Below are positions 16,348 to 24,868 of a DNA stretch of 36,243 nucleotides, piece after piece; within the stretch, counting starts at the first letter, position 1; each line of letters starts with the position of its first letter. The position numbers were made by a program, and so were the translations under genes. The DNA comes from JAFDVL01 sp043775925 (GTDB lineage Bacteria; Acidobacteriota; Blastocatellia; RBC074), in NCBI GenBank assembly GCA_043775925.1, contig JAYVRW010000002.1, positions 1 to 36,243 on the forward strand, given 5' to 3'. Below the pieces are notes generated by a model, which was not told the DNA's origin, ran no database searches, and saw only the letters and a program-made list of their open reading frames with translations.

Positions 16348-18173
16348 TTCTTAAAATGCCCCACAATTCTCTCCGCCTGTTGCTGCCCCACAAACGGTCT
16401 CAACTCTTCCACACTTGCTTGACTCACTTTTTTCAAACTTCCAAAATTCCTCAACAATCTTTCCTTTAATTTCTCTCCAACGCCAGGAATTGAAGTCAGT
16501 TCAGATTTGAAATCGCGCATTGATCGGCGTTTGCGATGGTACGTCACAGCGAAGCGGTGCGTTTCGTCGCGGATCATTTTTACTAAACGCATCACGGGCG
16601 AAGTCTTCTCAATTACGACTGGTTCCTGCTCGCGTCCTTTGACCAGAAAATGAGAGATTTCGGAATGCTGCCCGCGCGGTTTGACTAAGCCGACCATCGC
16701 TATATTCGCTAATCCTAATTCGTGCATCGCTGCCGCTGAAGCTGATAATTGCCCTTTGCCGCCATCAATAAAAATTAAATCCGGCAACGGTTTTTCTTCC
16801 TTCAGCAACCGCGCATAACGTCGTCCAACTGCTTCGCGCATCGAAGCGAAGTCATCTGCGCCTTCGACCGTTTTAATAATAAATTTCCGGTAATCAGATT
16901 TTTTCATTTCGCCGTTTTCGCACACGACCATCGCGGCTACGTTGTCGGAGCCTTGGATATTGGAAATATCAAATGACTCAATTCGATTCGGCAAAGTCGG
17001 CAAACCTAAGACTTCCTGCAACTCGACTAAAACTTGCTTCCAATCGGGCTTGATGACGCGGAAACGTTGCTCGAAACCGAGCTTGGCATTTTTTTCTACG
17101 AGGTCAATCAGCTCGCGTTTTTTGCCGCGCTGCGGATCAAGGATATGAATTTTGCGTCCACGTTTTTCACTCAGGACTTGTTCTAAAACTTCGCGGCTGT
17201 CCCAGTCTACTGGAACGTGAATTTCCAGCGGGATGTAATTATTTTGGGTGTAGTATTGCTCCCAAATCTCACCTAAAAATTCGCTTGGACTCCAGCCTTC
17301 TTCGGGTAAATCTTCCCAATAAAATTCGCGGCGCCCCACAATTTTCCCTTCGCGCATCGTGAATAATTGCAGCGCAATTTGCTTGCCTTCGCGGTAATAC
17401 CCAAAGATATCAATGTCCTGATCGGGCATCGTCATCATCTTTTGTTGCTCGTGTAGTGAGCGCATGGTACGCAACAAATCGCGGTATCTCGCCGCCTGCT
17501 CGAAGCGCAAATCCTCCGAAGCCTTCAGCATTCGCGCTTCCAAACTACCCGCGAGTTCCCTGTCCTTGCCTTCCAGTAAAAGCCGGACATCGCTCGCTAC
17601 CTCCGTGTATTCTTTTTTCCCGCACAGGTCGCTCTGACACGGAGCCATACAACGCTTGATTTGATATTCCATGCACGGACGCTTGGCGCGTTTATACATT
17701 TCATAGACTTCATCGGAACAGGTGCGAAGCTGAAATTCGCGGTTGATGAGCGCGACTGTTTTATCGGCTAACGAAGCTGGAAGATACGGTCCGAAATACA
17801 CCGCACCATCTTTTTCAAGCTTGCGAACTTTAACGACACGCGGGAAATCTTCATTGATCGTGAGCTTGATGTGCGGGTATTGCTTATCATCCTTGAGCAT
17901 CACGTTGTACTTGGGTTTGTGCAACTTGATGAGATTGGATTCGAGGACTAACGCTTCTTTTTCGGTGTCAGTAACAATGATTTCAAAATCAGTAATCCGC
18001 GAAACTAATTCCTGCGTCTTGGCATCCATCGCGCGGGAGCTTTGAAAATACTGCCGCACGCGATTGCGCAGCACTTTCGCTTTACCAACGTAGATGATTT
18101 GCCCTTTGGAATTTTTATGGATGTAGCACCCGGGCTCCGTCGGCAGGTTCTGTAATTTTTCGTCAAGGGTCAT
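16344..18173 (-). CDS. uvrC: Excinuclease ABC subunit C
   Basis: A 609-residue UvrC, the nuclease subunit of nucleotide excision repair that cuts on both sides of a lesion in complex with UvrB. The GIY-YIG nuclease is at the N-terminus (GCYIHKNSKGQIIYVGKAKVLRNRVRQYF), a UVR UvrB-binding motif is near residues 205-235 (LKASEDLRFEQAARYRDLL), the RNase H-like second nuclease starts near SFDISNIQGSDNVAAMV, and a C-terminal helix-hairpin-helix contains IPGVGEKLKERLLRNFGSL. Length matches E. coli UvrC (610). The cysteine cluster CMEYQIKRCMAPCQ is present. The gene overlaps the downstream TonB-domain gene by four bases and lies 8 bp after the upstream secreted-protein gene. Confidence 0.95.
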   Translation of the reverse strand: MTLDEKLQNLPTEPGCYIHKNSKGQIIYVGKAKVLRNRVRQYFQSSRAMDAKTQELVSRITDFEIIVTDTEKEALVLESNLIKLHKPKYNVMLKDDKQYPHIKLTINEDFPRVVKVRKLEKDGAVYFGPYLPASLADKTVALINREFQLRTCSDEVYEMYKRAKRPCMEYQIKRCMAPCQSDLCGKKEYTEVASDVRLLLEGKDRELAGSLEARMLKASEDLRFEQAARYRDLLRTMRSLHEQQKMMTMPDQDIDIFGYYREGKQIALQLFTMREGKIVGRREFYWEDLPEEGWSPSEFLGEIWEQYYTQNNYIPLEIHVPVDWDSREVLEQVLSEKRGRKIHILDPQRGKKRELIDLVEKNAKLGFEQRFRVIKPDWKQVLVELQEVLGLPTLPNRIESFDISNIQGSDNVAAMVVCENGEMKKSDYRKFIIKTVEGADDFASMREAVGRRYARLLKEEKPLPDLIFIDGGKGQLSASAAAMHELGLANIAMVGLVKPRGQHSEISHFLVKGREQEPVVIEKTSPVMRLVKMIRDETHRFAVTYHRKRRSMRDFKSELTSIPGVGEKLKERLLRNFGSLKKVSQASVEELRPFVGQQQAERIVGHFKK

Positions 18174-18181
18174 GGTTACGG

Positions 18182-19114
18182 CTATTGTAACAAACCTTGA
18201 GGATTACAGGTTAACGGCTGACCATTCCGCCGGTAATTCCTGTACGTTTTTACAGTAAAATCGTCATTCTTAAAAACTCCAAAATTAAAGCCTCTTTGCG
18301 CACTTGAGGGCAGCCAAAGATCATCACAAACGCGAGACTGTACCCGAATCGTGGCATCTAAATAGCGAAGTAATTTAAACTTTCCATCGTTTTTTCTTTC
18401 CGTTAAATAGGCCTCCAAACGTACAACCACAAAATTTTTTTCATCAATCCAAATTGTCCCACCAAATCTTTGGACGAAATCTTCCTTGCCATATTTCCCA
18501 TCGGGAGCCGGGGAAAAATCCAAAGCGAAACATTTTCGATTGCTGAACTCGGCAGTTTCAATATTGCTGAATTTTCCGTATTTCAGAAAGCTTAAAATAT
18601 CTTTCCCCCACGCTCCTTCAATTTTTTCTAACCCTTGAATGGGTAGCATTGAGCTACGTTGTTGTGCCTTGATCGTGTACAGCTCATCAATCAGCTTTTT
18701 CTCACTTTTGATGCGGCGAAGCTTGCGCTCATTTGGGTCAGTCTTCCGCAGTAAAACAATATCCTTTAAACTAAGATTCGGATCATCGTGGTCATCCTCA
18801 ATTTTTACTTTCACGCGAAACCCTCGATGAAACGTCACGAAAAATTCCTGGTTTCTGTCAAACTCCTCATAGGTAGGTTGCTTCGTCATACGATCTTCAC
18901 CGGTCTTACTATCCTGATACTCATTCGTTAAATTGTAACTAAACTGATCGTAATTCTTAATGATCTTTTCCTGATTGATTCGAGCTTTTGCAATCAATTC
19001 GGCTACTGATGGCAATGGTGGTTGTGCAAAAAAGTGAGATGGCAAAAATGTAGTTGCGAGGACAATTCCGCTGAAGACAATACAAGCAATTCGTGAAAAA
19101 GAAATTTTGCGCAT
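18182..19114 (-). CDS. Secreted protein of unknown function
   Basis: A 310-residue protein with a clear signal peptide (MRKISFSRIACIVFSGIVLA, cleavage near FFAQ). The mature part is rich in charged residues and aromatic beta-strand patterns (GTIWIDEKNFVVVRLEAYL, LRYLDATIRVQSRVCDDLWLPSSAQRGFNFG). This recalls the LolA-like or outer-membrane lipoprotein-sorting fold seen in many acidobacterial secreted proteins, but I do not recognise a named family. I used the ATG at 19114, which has TTTGGAGT upstream; the frame also opens four codons earlier at a TTG. It directly precedes uvrC by 8 bp, so it may be the first gene of that unit. Confidence 0.75.
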   Translation of the reverse strand: MRKISFSRIACIVFSGIVLATTFLPSHFFAQPPLPSVAELIAKARINQEKIIKNYDQFSYNLTNEYQDSKTGEDRMTKQPTYEEFDRNQEFFVTFHRGFRVKVKIEDDHDDPNLSLKDIVLLRKTDPNERKLRRIKSEKKLIDELYTIKAQQRSSMLPIQGLEKIEGAWGKDILSFLKYGKFSNIETAEFSNRKCFALDFSPAPDGKYGKEDFVQRFGGTIWIDEKNFVVVRLEAYLTERKNDGKFKLLRYLDATIRVQSRVCDDLWLPSSAQRGFNFGVFKNDDFTVKTYRNYRRNGQPLTCNPQGLLQ

Positions 19115-19135
19115 ACGATACTCCAAAGATCAATT

Positions 19136-19163
19136 TTGAGAACTGGATGGCTACCGTTAAGAT
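19136..19163 (+). promoter_or_regulatory. Candidate promoter for the PfkB kinase
   Basis: TTGAGA (19136-19141) and TAAGAT (19158-19163) are spaced by 16 bp, about 40 bp before the kinase ATG, in a gap between divergent genes. The -10 matches the other candidate promoters in this window. Confidence 0.4.
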
Positions 19164-19200
19164 ACCATTTTAGGTCGCCTGAACAAATATATTTTTACTT

Positions 19201-20133
19201 ATGAACTTTCCTTTTACTCTCGCCGAAAATCGCCGCTTCGATGTGGTCGGCTTCGGACTCAATGCCGTAGATCATCTCGTCTCCGTCCCGCGCTATCCCG
19301 CTTTTAATACAAAATCCGCGATGACGGAACATCGGCAATCGCCCGGTGGACAGGTTTCTTCGGCGATGGTCGGAGCGCAGCGCCTGGGATTGCATGCGTG
19401 CTACTACGGCAAAGTCGGCAACGATCACGAAGGCAAATTAATGATTGATTCGTTGCGCGATGAAGGCGTAGATGCAAGCCACATCATCATCGCTCACGGA
19501 GCGCGAACGCAGAGCGGCGTCATCATTATCGAACAGCTTTCCGGTGAACGGACGATCATGAATCACTACGATCCGCGCACCAGGATCATGCCGGATGAGC
19601 TGCGCTTCGAGGCGATTTCCAGCGCGAAGATTTTGCATCTGGATGGTTACGATACAAAAGCGGCTACGGCAGCAGCGCGATGGGCACACGAAGCGGGAAT
19701 GCCTGTCACAATGGATTTGGATACGGTGTATCAAGACCTTGATGAATTGCTGCCGCACGTAGATTGCCTCATCACTTCGCAGAGCCTCGCCGGAGAACTC
19801 TCAGGAATTTATGATGAGCGCGAAGGCTTGAAACGATTGCAGGAAAAGTACGGATGCTTTCTCGTCGCAATGACGCAGGGAGCGCGGGGATCGCTGGCGT
19901 ATGTGGATGGAAATTATATCGCTACACCGGGCTTTCGTCCTCCGGTTTGCAAGGATACGACAGGCGCGGGCGATGCATTTCGGGCGGGATTTATTTATGG
20001 ATTGGCGACAGGATTAAGCATCGAAGAAACGCTGCGCTGCGCAAATGGCGTAGCGGCTTTGAGCTGTCGGGAATTAGGCGCAAGAGCGGGATTACCGAAT
20101 CAAAAAGAGCTGGCAGAATTTATCAAGTTTTGA
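19201..20133 (+). CDS. PfkB/ribokinase-family carbohydrate kinase
   Basis: A 310-residue sugar or nucleoside kinase of the PfkB family, transferring phosphate from ATP to a hydroxymethyl group. The N-terminal GFGLNAVDHLV and SPGGQVSSAMVGAQRLG segments form the substrate pocket, and the C-terminal DTTGAGDAF (252-260) holds the anion hole and catalytic Asp258. The substrate (fructose, ribose, adenosine, 2-keto-3-deoxygluconate and others) cannot be deduced. A link to the sugar-acid genes 10 kb away is possible but unsupported. It is transcribed alone, converging on the DUF1015 gene with a palindrome at their junction. Confidence 0.88.
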   Translation: MNFPFTLAENRRFDVVGFGLNAVDHLVSVPRYPAFNTKSAMTEHRQSPGGQVSSAMVGAQRLGLHACYYGKVGNDHEGKLMIDSLRDEGVDASHIIIAHGARTQSGVIIIEQLSGERTIMNHYDPRTRIMPDELRFEAISSAKILHLDGYDTKAATAAARWAHEAGMPVTMDLDTVYQDLDELLPHVDCLITSQSLAGELSGIYDEREGLKRLQEKYGCFLVAMTQGARGSLAYVDGNYIATPGFRPPVCKDTTGAGDAFRAGFIYGLATGLSIEETLRCANGVAALSCRELGARAGLPNQKELAEFIKF

Positions 20134-20187
20134 GTACCGCCTTTAGGCGGAAGTGATTTTAAAACCGCCGCCTAAAGACGGTACTCA
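20131..20187. repeat. Palindrome 'GAGTACCGCC' between convergent genes
   Basis: Arms 20131-20150 and 20168-20187 (20 bp, one mismatch) enclose 17 bp. The first arm includes the kinase stop codon TGA. The hairpin could terminate transcription in both directions. The word TACCGCC...GGCGG is close to that of the 21705-21724 hairpin. Confidence 0.75.
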
Positions 20188-20201
20188 GAACTTACTCAAA
20201 A

Positions 20202-21434
20202 CTAAATCAAATGACTCAGTAACCCATCCCGTAATTTCGGCTCAAACCACGTAGATTTCGGTGGCATAATTTCTCCCGCATCTGACACGGAAAACAGTTC
20301 ATCTAACGAAGTCGGGTACATCGAAAACGCTACGGCAGCTTTGCCTTCGTTGACTAATTTTTCTAATTCCTGCGTCCCGCGAATTCCGCCAATGAAATCT
20401 ATTCGCTTATCAGTTCGCACGTCCGCGATGCCTAAAATCGGAGCCAATAACCGATCCTGCAAGATGCTGACATCCAGCCGATCAATCAAGCTCAGCGGCT
20501 GTGTCGCTTCCGATTTTAATTTTAATCCGTACCATTTCCCATCGAGATACATGGCAAAATTTCCGTGCTCAGACGGGACAGGATTCGCAGCTTCGGTGAC
20601 AACAAAACTGTAGCGTATTGCTTCCAATAAAGCTTCCGGCGAGATTCCATTTAAATCTTTGACGGAGCGGTTATAGGCGAGAATGGATAATTGATCGTCG
20701 GGAAATAAAACACATTGAAAGAAATTATATTCTTCATTGCCATTATGAATAGGATTGCTGCCGCGCAGTTCCTGACGCGCTCTCGATGCACTTTTCGCGC
20801 GATGATGACCATCCGCAATATAAAAATTTGGCACAGCGGCAAAGGCTTCGGTGAGCTGCGGATTCAGTTCAACGGGCAACTTCCAAATCGTATGCCCGAC
20901 GCCATCAGGAGCTGTAAAATCAAACAGCGGTGTCGCACTCAAAATCGCGGCGAGAATTGAACTAATTCGCTTGTCATTCCGGTACGCCATAAACACCGGC
21001 CCGGTCTGGGCGCCCAGCGCGAGCATGTGCTGAGTGCGATCATCTTCTTTGTCTTTGCGGGTACGCTCGTGCTTGCAGATGATGTCGGCGTCGTATTCGT
21101 CTATGGAACAACTGGCGACTAATCCGGTTTGCTCACGATGTCCCATTTTTAATTTGTAGAGATAAAAACTGGCGTCATCTTCAACGATGAGCGGAGCCTC
21201 AGCGGTCAGGTTAATAAAATTTGTTTTCGCTTTGGCGTAGACTTCTTCGGAGTGAATATCCGTGCCATCCGGCAGATCAATTTCAGGACGCGAAACATGT
21301 AAAAAGCTGAGCGGATTATTCGCCGCTAACGCCCACGCTTCTTCTGTATTAACGACATCGTAAGGAACGGCAGACACAGCCGCCGCTTGTTCAGGATTGG
21401 GACGTAACGCACGAAAAGGTTTGACAGTAGCCAA
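20202..21434 (-). CDS. DUF1015 family protein
   Basis: A 410-residue protein of the DUF1015 family, widespread in bacteria and archaea and of unknown activity. Recognisable blocks are ALRPNPEQAAAVSAVPYDVVNTEEA at the start, CKHERTRKDKEDDRTQHM near residue 130 and IADGHHRAKSA near residue 207; the GHHR block is the most conserved and looks like an active-site or ligand-binding segment. Length is typical of the family (about 400). It converges with the PfkB kinase. Upstream lies a 177-bp nested palindrome, with no clear promoter visible between. Confidence 0.85.
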   Translation of the reverse strand: MATVKPFRALRPNPEQAAAVSAVPYDVVNTEEAWALAANNPLSFLHVSRPEIDLPDGTDIHSEEVYAKAKTNFINLTAEAPLIVEDDASFYLYKLKMGHREQTGLVASCSIDEYDADIICKHERTRKDKEDDRTQHMLALGAQTGPVFMAYRNDKRISSILAAILSATPLFDFTAPDGVGHTIWKLPVELNPQLTEAFAAVPNFYIADGHHRAKSASRARQELRGSNPIHNGNEEYNFFQCVLFPDDQLSILAYNRSVKDLNGISPEALLEAIRYSFVVTEAANPVPSEHGNFAMYLDGKWYGLKLKSEATQPLSLIDRLDVSILQDRLLAPILGIADVRTDKRIDFIGGIRGTQELEKLVNEGKAAVAFSMYPTSLDELFSVSDAGEIMPPKSTWFEPKLRDGLLSHLI

Positions 21435-21478
21435 GATGAATTCTCCCTGTATTTTTAAGTCAGAGAATCTTCCTTACA

Positions 21479-21655
21479 AAGCCCCAACGGGGCGAAATGT
21501 AATAGCCCAGGGTGCAACCCTGGGTTGAGGAGAAGCAATAAATAAAGCCCTGAAAGGGCGAGATAATTTATTTCGCCCTTTCAGGGCTGGTAACCTGCTC
21601 TCATCGTTTCCCAGGGTTTCACCCTGGGCTATTACATTTCGCCCCGTTGGGGCTT
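21479..21655. repeat. Nested AGCCC palindrome, 177 bp
   Basis: Outer arms 21479-21513 and 21621-21655 are perfect 35-bp inverted repeats. Each contains the self-complementary unit GCCCCAACGGGGC and the start of a GCCCAGGGT unit. Inside is a second perfect 16-bp pair (21546-21561 with 21573-21588; AGCCCTGAAAGGGCGA). Three distinct AGCCC-type motifs are thus nested. Such motifs recur in intergenic regions of Acidobacteriota and Planctomycetota as I recall. A short frame covering this region is a by-product of the palindrome and not a gene. Confidence 0.85.
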
Positions 21656-21704
21656 GAAGAATTTTCACTGAAATAAATCCAACTTTTTTATGAATGAAAA
21701 TGAT

Positions 21705-21724
21705 CCACCTGCTACCGCAGGTGG
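21705..21724 (-). terminator. Hairpin downstream of the muramidase gene
   Basis: CCACCTGC and GCAGGTGG form a perfect 8-bp stem with a TACC/GGTA loop, 17 bp after the muramidase stop codon. In the minus direction it is followed by ATCATTTTCATT, a weak U-rich tract. It may be a short relative of the TACCGCC palindromes. Confidence 0.45.
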
Positions 21725-21741
21725 TACTGACTCGCGACGAT

Positions 21742-22689
21742 TTAAGGTTTCATTAATCTAAATAATTCAAAATAAAATCGCAGCATGCCACCGTACTGCG
21801 CAGCTTGACCGGGGCCGTTGTATTGTTCCGCAAAGCTAACAAAATCCTGATTCTGGAGCGCGATGATTTTGCTCGAAATTGTCCCCGTCCCCTGAATAAA
21901 ATCAAACAGCCCAACGACCTGATTGCGCTCATCCTTGCTGAATGAATCGAACATTTGCGCCGCCGATTCATATCCAATCAAGTTGTAATTCGCGCCCATA
22001 ATTTGGGGCAACCCCATACTGATGGAACGCTTCGCCATCTCGTCATTCAACGATTTCGCTTTATTAAAAACGTTCCATTCGCCATCCTGCGTCCCGTGAA
22101 AATCAATCCATGATTGTTTGGGATCGTTGCGAAAACGATGCTTCGTCCACGTCTGCGCCTGATCGAACGAAAAAAAACTATTGAATTTATCGGCATTATC
22201 TTTGCCCCACAGTCGCCAAAAATAATGATTCTCAAAACGAATGATTAAGCGTCCATTCACAAAACCTGAGCCGCTGGATTCGGCAGCAATCACCGATGTA
22301 GCGACGGCGACATCCATTCGCAATTTATCCGAAAGCCGCTGCAAAATTCCGCCGTATTTATTCCAGATTTTAGTCAGTTGCAGAGTCCGGGAATCCGCAT
22401 CCGACGGAGCGCTCAGCAATCGTTGCGGAGCGAGTGCCCAACCAGAAACCGCCGGATTTGAAATGATAAATCCGCTCTGAATTTTCTGCGAAGGAAGCAC
22501 GACAAAATCCCGATGCACATAACCACTTTGATCATTGATCGAAACTCGCAGCCATTCGCCGGATTCACCCAGCACTTTCAAACTTGAACGATTCGGTAAT
22601 AAAGTCAGGGCTTTGAATTGCGTCCCCGGCCCCTGTCGCAGGTTCACCGAACTGGAAGTCGTCGCATTCGTTGGAAGTGAAAGTGCCAT
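21742..22689 (-). CDS. SH3-domain protein with N-acetylmuramidase (DUF3380) domain
   Basis: A 315-residue peptidoglycan-hydrolase-like protein. An N-terminal bacterial SH3 domain (about residues 10-70: VNLRQGPGTQFKALTLLP ... GYVHRDFVVLP) is followed by a C-terminal N-acetylmuramidase domain with AAESSGSGFVNGRLIIRFENHYFWRLWG, where the glutamates are candidates for catalysis, and FDFIQGTG ... FAEQYNGPGQAAQYGG. The same fold is common in phage endolysins. No signal peptide is visible, so secretion would need another route. I start at ATG 22689, which has TAAGGAAA upstream; a longer frame would translate the adjacent palindromic element and is unlikely. No other phage gene is nearby. Confidence 0.82.
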   Translation of the reverse strand: MALSLPTNATTSSSVNLRQGPGTQFKALTLLPNRSSLKVLGESGEWLRVSINDQSGYVHRDFVVLPSQKIQSGFIISNPAVSGWALAPQRLLSAPSDADSRTLQLTKIWNKYGGILQRLSDKLRMDVAVATSVIAAESSGSGFVNGRLIIRFENHYFWRLWGKDNADKFNSFFSFDQAQTWTKHRFRNDPKQSWIDFHGTQDGEWNVFNKAKSLNDEMAKRSISMGLPQIMGANYNLIGYESAAQMFDSFSKDERNQVVGLFDFIQGTGTISSKIIALQNQDFVSFAEQYNGPGQAAQYGGMLRFYFELFRLMKP

Positions 22690-22708
22690 AAGATTTTTCC
22701 TTAGTAAC

Positions 22709-22797
22709 GGCAGAAGCCCGACTGTTAAGGAGGGCCAGCTTTCGCTGAAAATAGTTTTCGGTGTACGGACGCCCTTGTTCACACGTGGGCTTCTGCC
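22709..22797. repeat. Palindromic 'GCAGAAGCCCG' element, copy 2
   Basis: An 89-bp element bounded by GGCAGAAGCCC and GGGCTTCTGCC, with imperfect inner arms. Read on the minus strand it aligns over nearly its full length with the copy at 35388-35474, sharing AACAAGGGCG/GACAAGGGCG, an internal TTTTCAG and CCTCCTTAACAGTC near the far end. It fills the gap between the aminotransferase stop and the muramidase start, and its right end touches the aminotransferase stop codon. Confidence 0.85.
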
Positions 22798-23955
22798 CTA
22801 TTTCATCCGGCTTAATTTTTCCGCTGCCGCCTGTAACGTCTCATCTTTCTTACAAAAACAAAATCGTACCTGATGTTTTCCGAAGGATGGTTCACGGTAA
22901 AAACTACTGCCAGGAACGACAGCTACTCCGATGTCTTTGACTAAATATTTAGCAAACTCTACATCGGACGCAAAACCAAAATCGCTGATGTCCGTCATGA
23001 TGTAATACGCACCGTCTGGCTTGTAGCATTTGAATCCAGCTTCCTCCAACACGCCTAATAAATAATTTCTGCGCTCCAGGTATTTTGACTTTAATTCGCC
23101 GTAGTAACTGTTCGGAAAATTCAAGGCTAGTACGCCAGCCTCTTGCAACGGAGTCGCCGCGCCAACTGTCAGAAAATCATGAACTTTGCGAATCCCATCA
23201 ATCAAAATCGGCGAAGCAATCGCGTAGCCAACTCTCCATCCGGTGACAGAATAAGTCTTTGATAAACTATTAATCGTCACCGTTCGGTCACGCATTCCAT
23301 CCAGTGTCACCATCGCAATGTGACGCGCTCCGGGGTAAACAATGTGCTCGTAAATTTCATCGGTGAACGCAAGGCAATCAAATTCGATGCACAGATCAGC
23401 AATCAGCCGTAGCTCTTTTTCAGTGAAAACCTTTCCCGTCGGATTGTGCGGCGTAGTGATAATGATCGCCTTCGTCTTTTCATTGAAGGCTGCACGCAAC
23501 TCATCAGGATCAAACGTCCAATCCGGCGCGTGAAGTGTCACATAACGCGGACGCGCCTGCGCCATAATCGAATCAGGATTATAATTTTCGTAATACGGCT
23601 CAAAAATAATTACTTCATCGTCAGGGTTGAGCGTCCCCAACATCGTAGCGATCATCGCTTCGGTCGAACCGCACGTGACTACAATTTCACGATCAGGATC
23701 AATATCCATGCTCAGCATGCGCTTGGTATTTTCTGCGATGGCTTGTCTGAAATTTTTCGTTCCCCACGTGATCGGGTACTGATTAAAATCTGCGTTGATC
23801 GCGTCGCACGCCGCCTGCTTCAATTCCGCCGGAGCCGGAAAATCAGGGAAGCCCTGCGAAAGATTGACGGCTCCGTGCAACAACGCCTGCCGCGTCATGT
23901 CACGGATCACCGATTCGGTGAAACCCACTAATTTATCAGCTACATGGTTTTTCAT
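22798..23955 (-). CDS. PLP-dependent class I/II aminotransferase
   Basis: A 385-residue fold-type I aminotransferase that moves an amino group between an amino acid and a 2-oxo acid using pyridoxal phosphate. The PLP lysine is K233 in NSLSKTYSVTGWRVGYA; NPTGK is at 171-175, FTDEIYEH follows near 198, and the phosphate-binding arginine is R242. It resembles the AspC/methionine-kynurenine aminotransferase group by the N-terminal NLSQGFPDFPAP; the substrate is not certain. It starts only 3 bp after the stop codon of the small HTH gene and is surely co-transcribed with it. Confidence 0.9.
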   Translation of the reverse strand: MKNHVADKLVGFTESVIRDMTRQALLHGAVNLSQGFPDFPAPAELKQAACDAINADFNQYPITWGTKNFRQAIAENTKRMLSMDIDPDREIVVTCGSTEAMIATMLGTLNPDDEVIIFEPYYENYNPDSIMAQARPRYVTLHAPDWTFDPDELRAAFNEKTKAIIITTPHNPTGKVFTEKELRLIADLCIEFDCLAFTDEIYEHIVYPGARHIAMVTLDGMRDRTVTINSLSKTYSVTGWRVGYAIASPILIDGIRKVHDFLTVGAATPLQEAGVLALNFPNSYYGELKSKYLERRNYLLGVLEEAGFKCYKPDGAYYIMTDISDFGFASDVEFAKYLVKDIGVAVVPGSSFYREPSFGKHQVRFCFCKKDETLQAAAEKLSRMK

Positions 23956-23958
23956 TCG

Positions 23959-24189
23959 CTACGCTTCCGGTTCGGGTTTTGCGGTCAGGACGATGTTGCC
24001 AGCTCCGCGCTTGACGGTACGATTCACGAACTCTTCCATTTCGTGACGAGTCAGCCAGGTCTTCCCCTCAACATCAATCGTCCTGATGGTTCCATTTTTG
24101 ATGGCTAAATGAATCGCCATCTCCGGCACACCGTATTCCCGCGAAGCTGGTTTGATTCCCAGCAATTGTTCTCCGTCGTATTTGCTCAT
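23959..24189 (-). CDS. Small HTH/excisionase-like DNA-binding protein
   Basis: A 76-residue protein starting MSKYDGEQLLGIKPASREYGV. The segment ASREYGVPEMAIHLAIKNGTIRTIDVEGKTWLTRHEMEEFV has the helix-turn-helix plus beta-wing pattern of excisionase/MerR-type DNA-binding domains (recognition of 'aaReyGVpe... I..GtI ... W...'). I chose ATG 24189, with a GGAGC upstream; the longer frame has no start support. It ends 3 bp before the aminotransferase, so it may regulate that gene or simply be its operon partner. No recombinase is nearby, which makes an excisionase role unlikely. Confidence 0.65.
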   Translation of the reverse strand: MSKYDGEQLLGIKPASREYGVPEMAIHLAIKNGTIRTIDVEGKTWLTRHEMEEFVNRTVKRGAGNIVLTAKPEPEA

Positions 24190-24379
24190 TAAAAAAATAG
24201 CTCCATTAATAATTCGATAAACAGGGATGATAAGGAGCTTTCGACTGGAGCGCAAGTGTCCCCCTTGCTCCAGGCGTAGCGTGAACATTTTGTTGCACAA
24301 TAAATCTTACAAAATAATAAGCGTTGAAAAACCTGAACTTTCTTCGCGGCTCCACCGCCCCGATGTGCTAAGCGCCAGC

Positions 24380-24456
24380 AGTACAGTACGACGAGCGGTA
24401 GCGAGTTGGTTCCCTCCCCACCGCGACCAACTCGCTACCGCTCGTCGTACTGTACT
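24380..24456. repeat. Palindrome 'GTACAGTACGACGAG', copy 1
   Basis: Arms 24380-24410 and 24426-24456 are perfect 31-bp inverted repeats around a 15-bp loop. The arm carries GTACAGTACGACGAGCGGTA and then GCGAGTTGGT. Compared with the copy at 24869-24945 it differs at two arm positions, with the matching change in the opposite arm each time. The loops are unrelated. Confidence 0.85.
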
Positions 24457-24868
24457 CAGTCAATGATTCTGCCACTGACCGTCAGAGTAAAATGCCGTGA
24501 ATTGGCAATTCCCGTCGCCTTAATCATTCTAATCTTTTACGGGATGTTGAGTTTCCTCAAGTAACACTTAGGTTTATCAAATTCTGCCTGCGCCCTATTT
24601 CTCTGGCACATCAATCGCATCTATGTTTACGACAAAAGGGCGTACAGTTAGCTGTCGTCGTAGTGGTTAGCTTGGGTTGTTCAGCGGCGGCAGTCCGGGG
24701 CCACTGTCCGTCCTTTTGTCACCTGATTCCCTTCACGCCAAACAGCTTAATACCTCTCAAATTCAAGAAGAAATTCTTTCCATTTCCCTTTCTAAAAAAT
24801 CTTCGGTATTCTTCATACTTCTCAAGTTTTGTTGATCAACAAGCTCAAGATTGTCGCGCCGTAAGGCG

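Noticed and set aside
21474..21668. A 64-codon minus-strand frame over the AGCCC palindrome
   Set aside because: Its translation is produced by the repeat arms; it reads nearly the same motif from both ends.
21742..22689. Prophage remnant
   Set aside because: Only the lysin-like gene suggests it; no structural, integrase or att-like features nearby.
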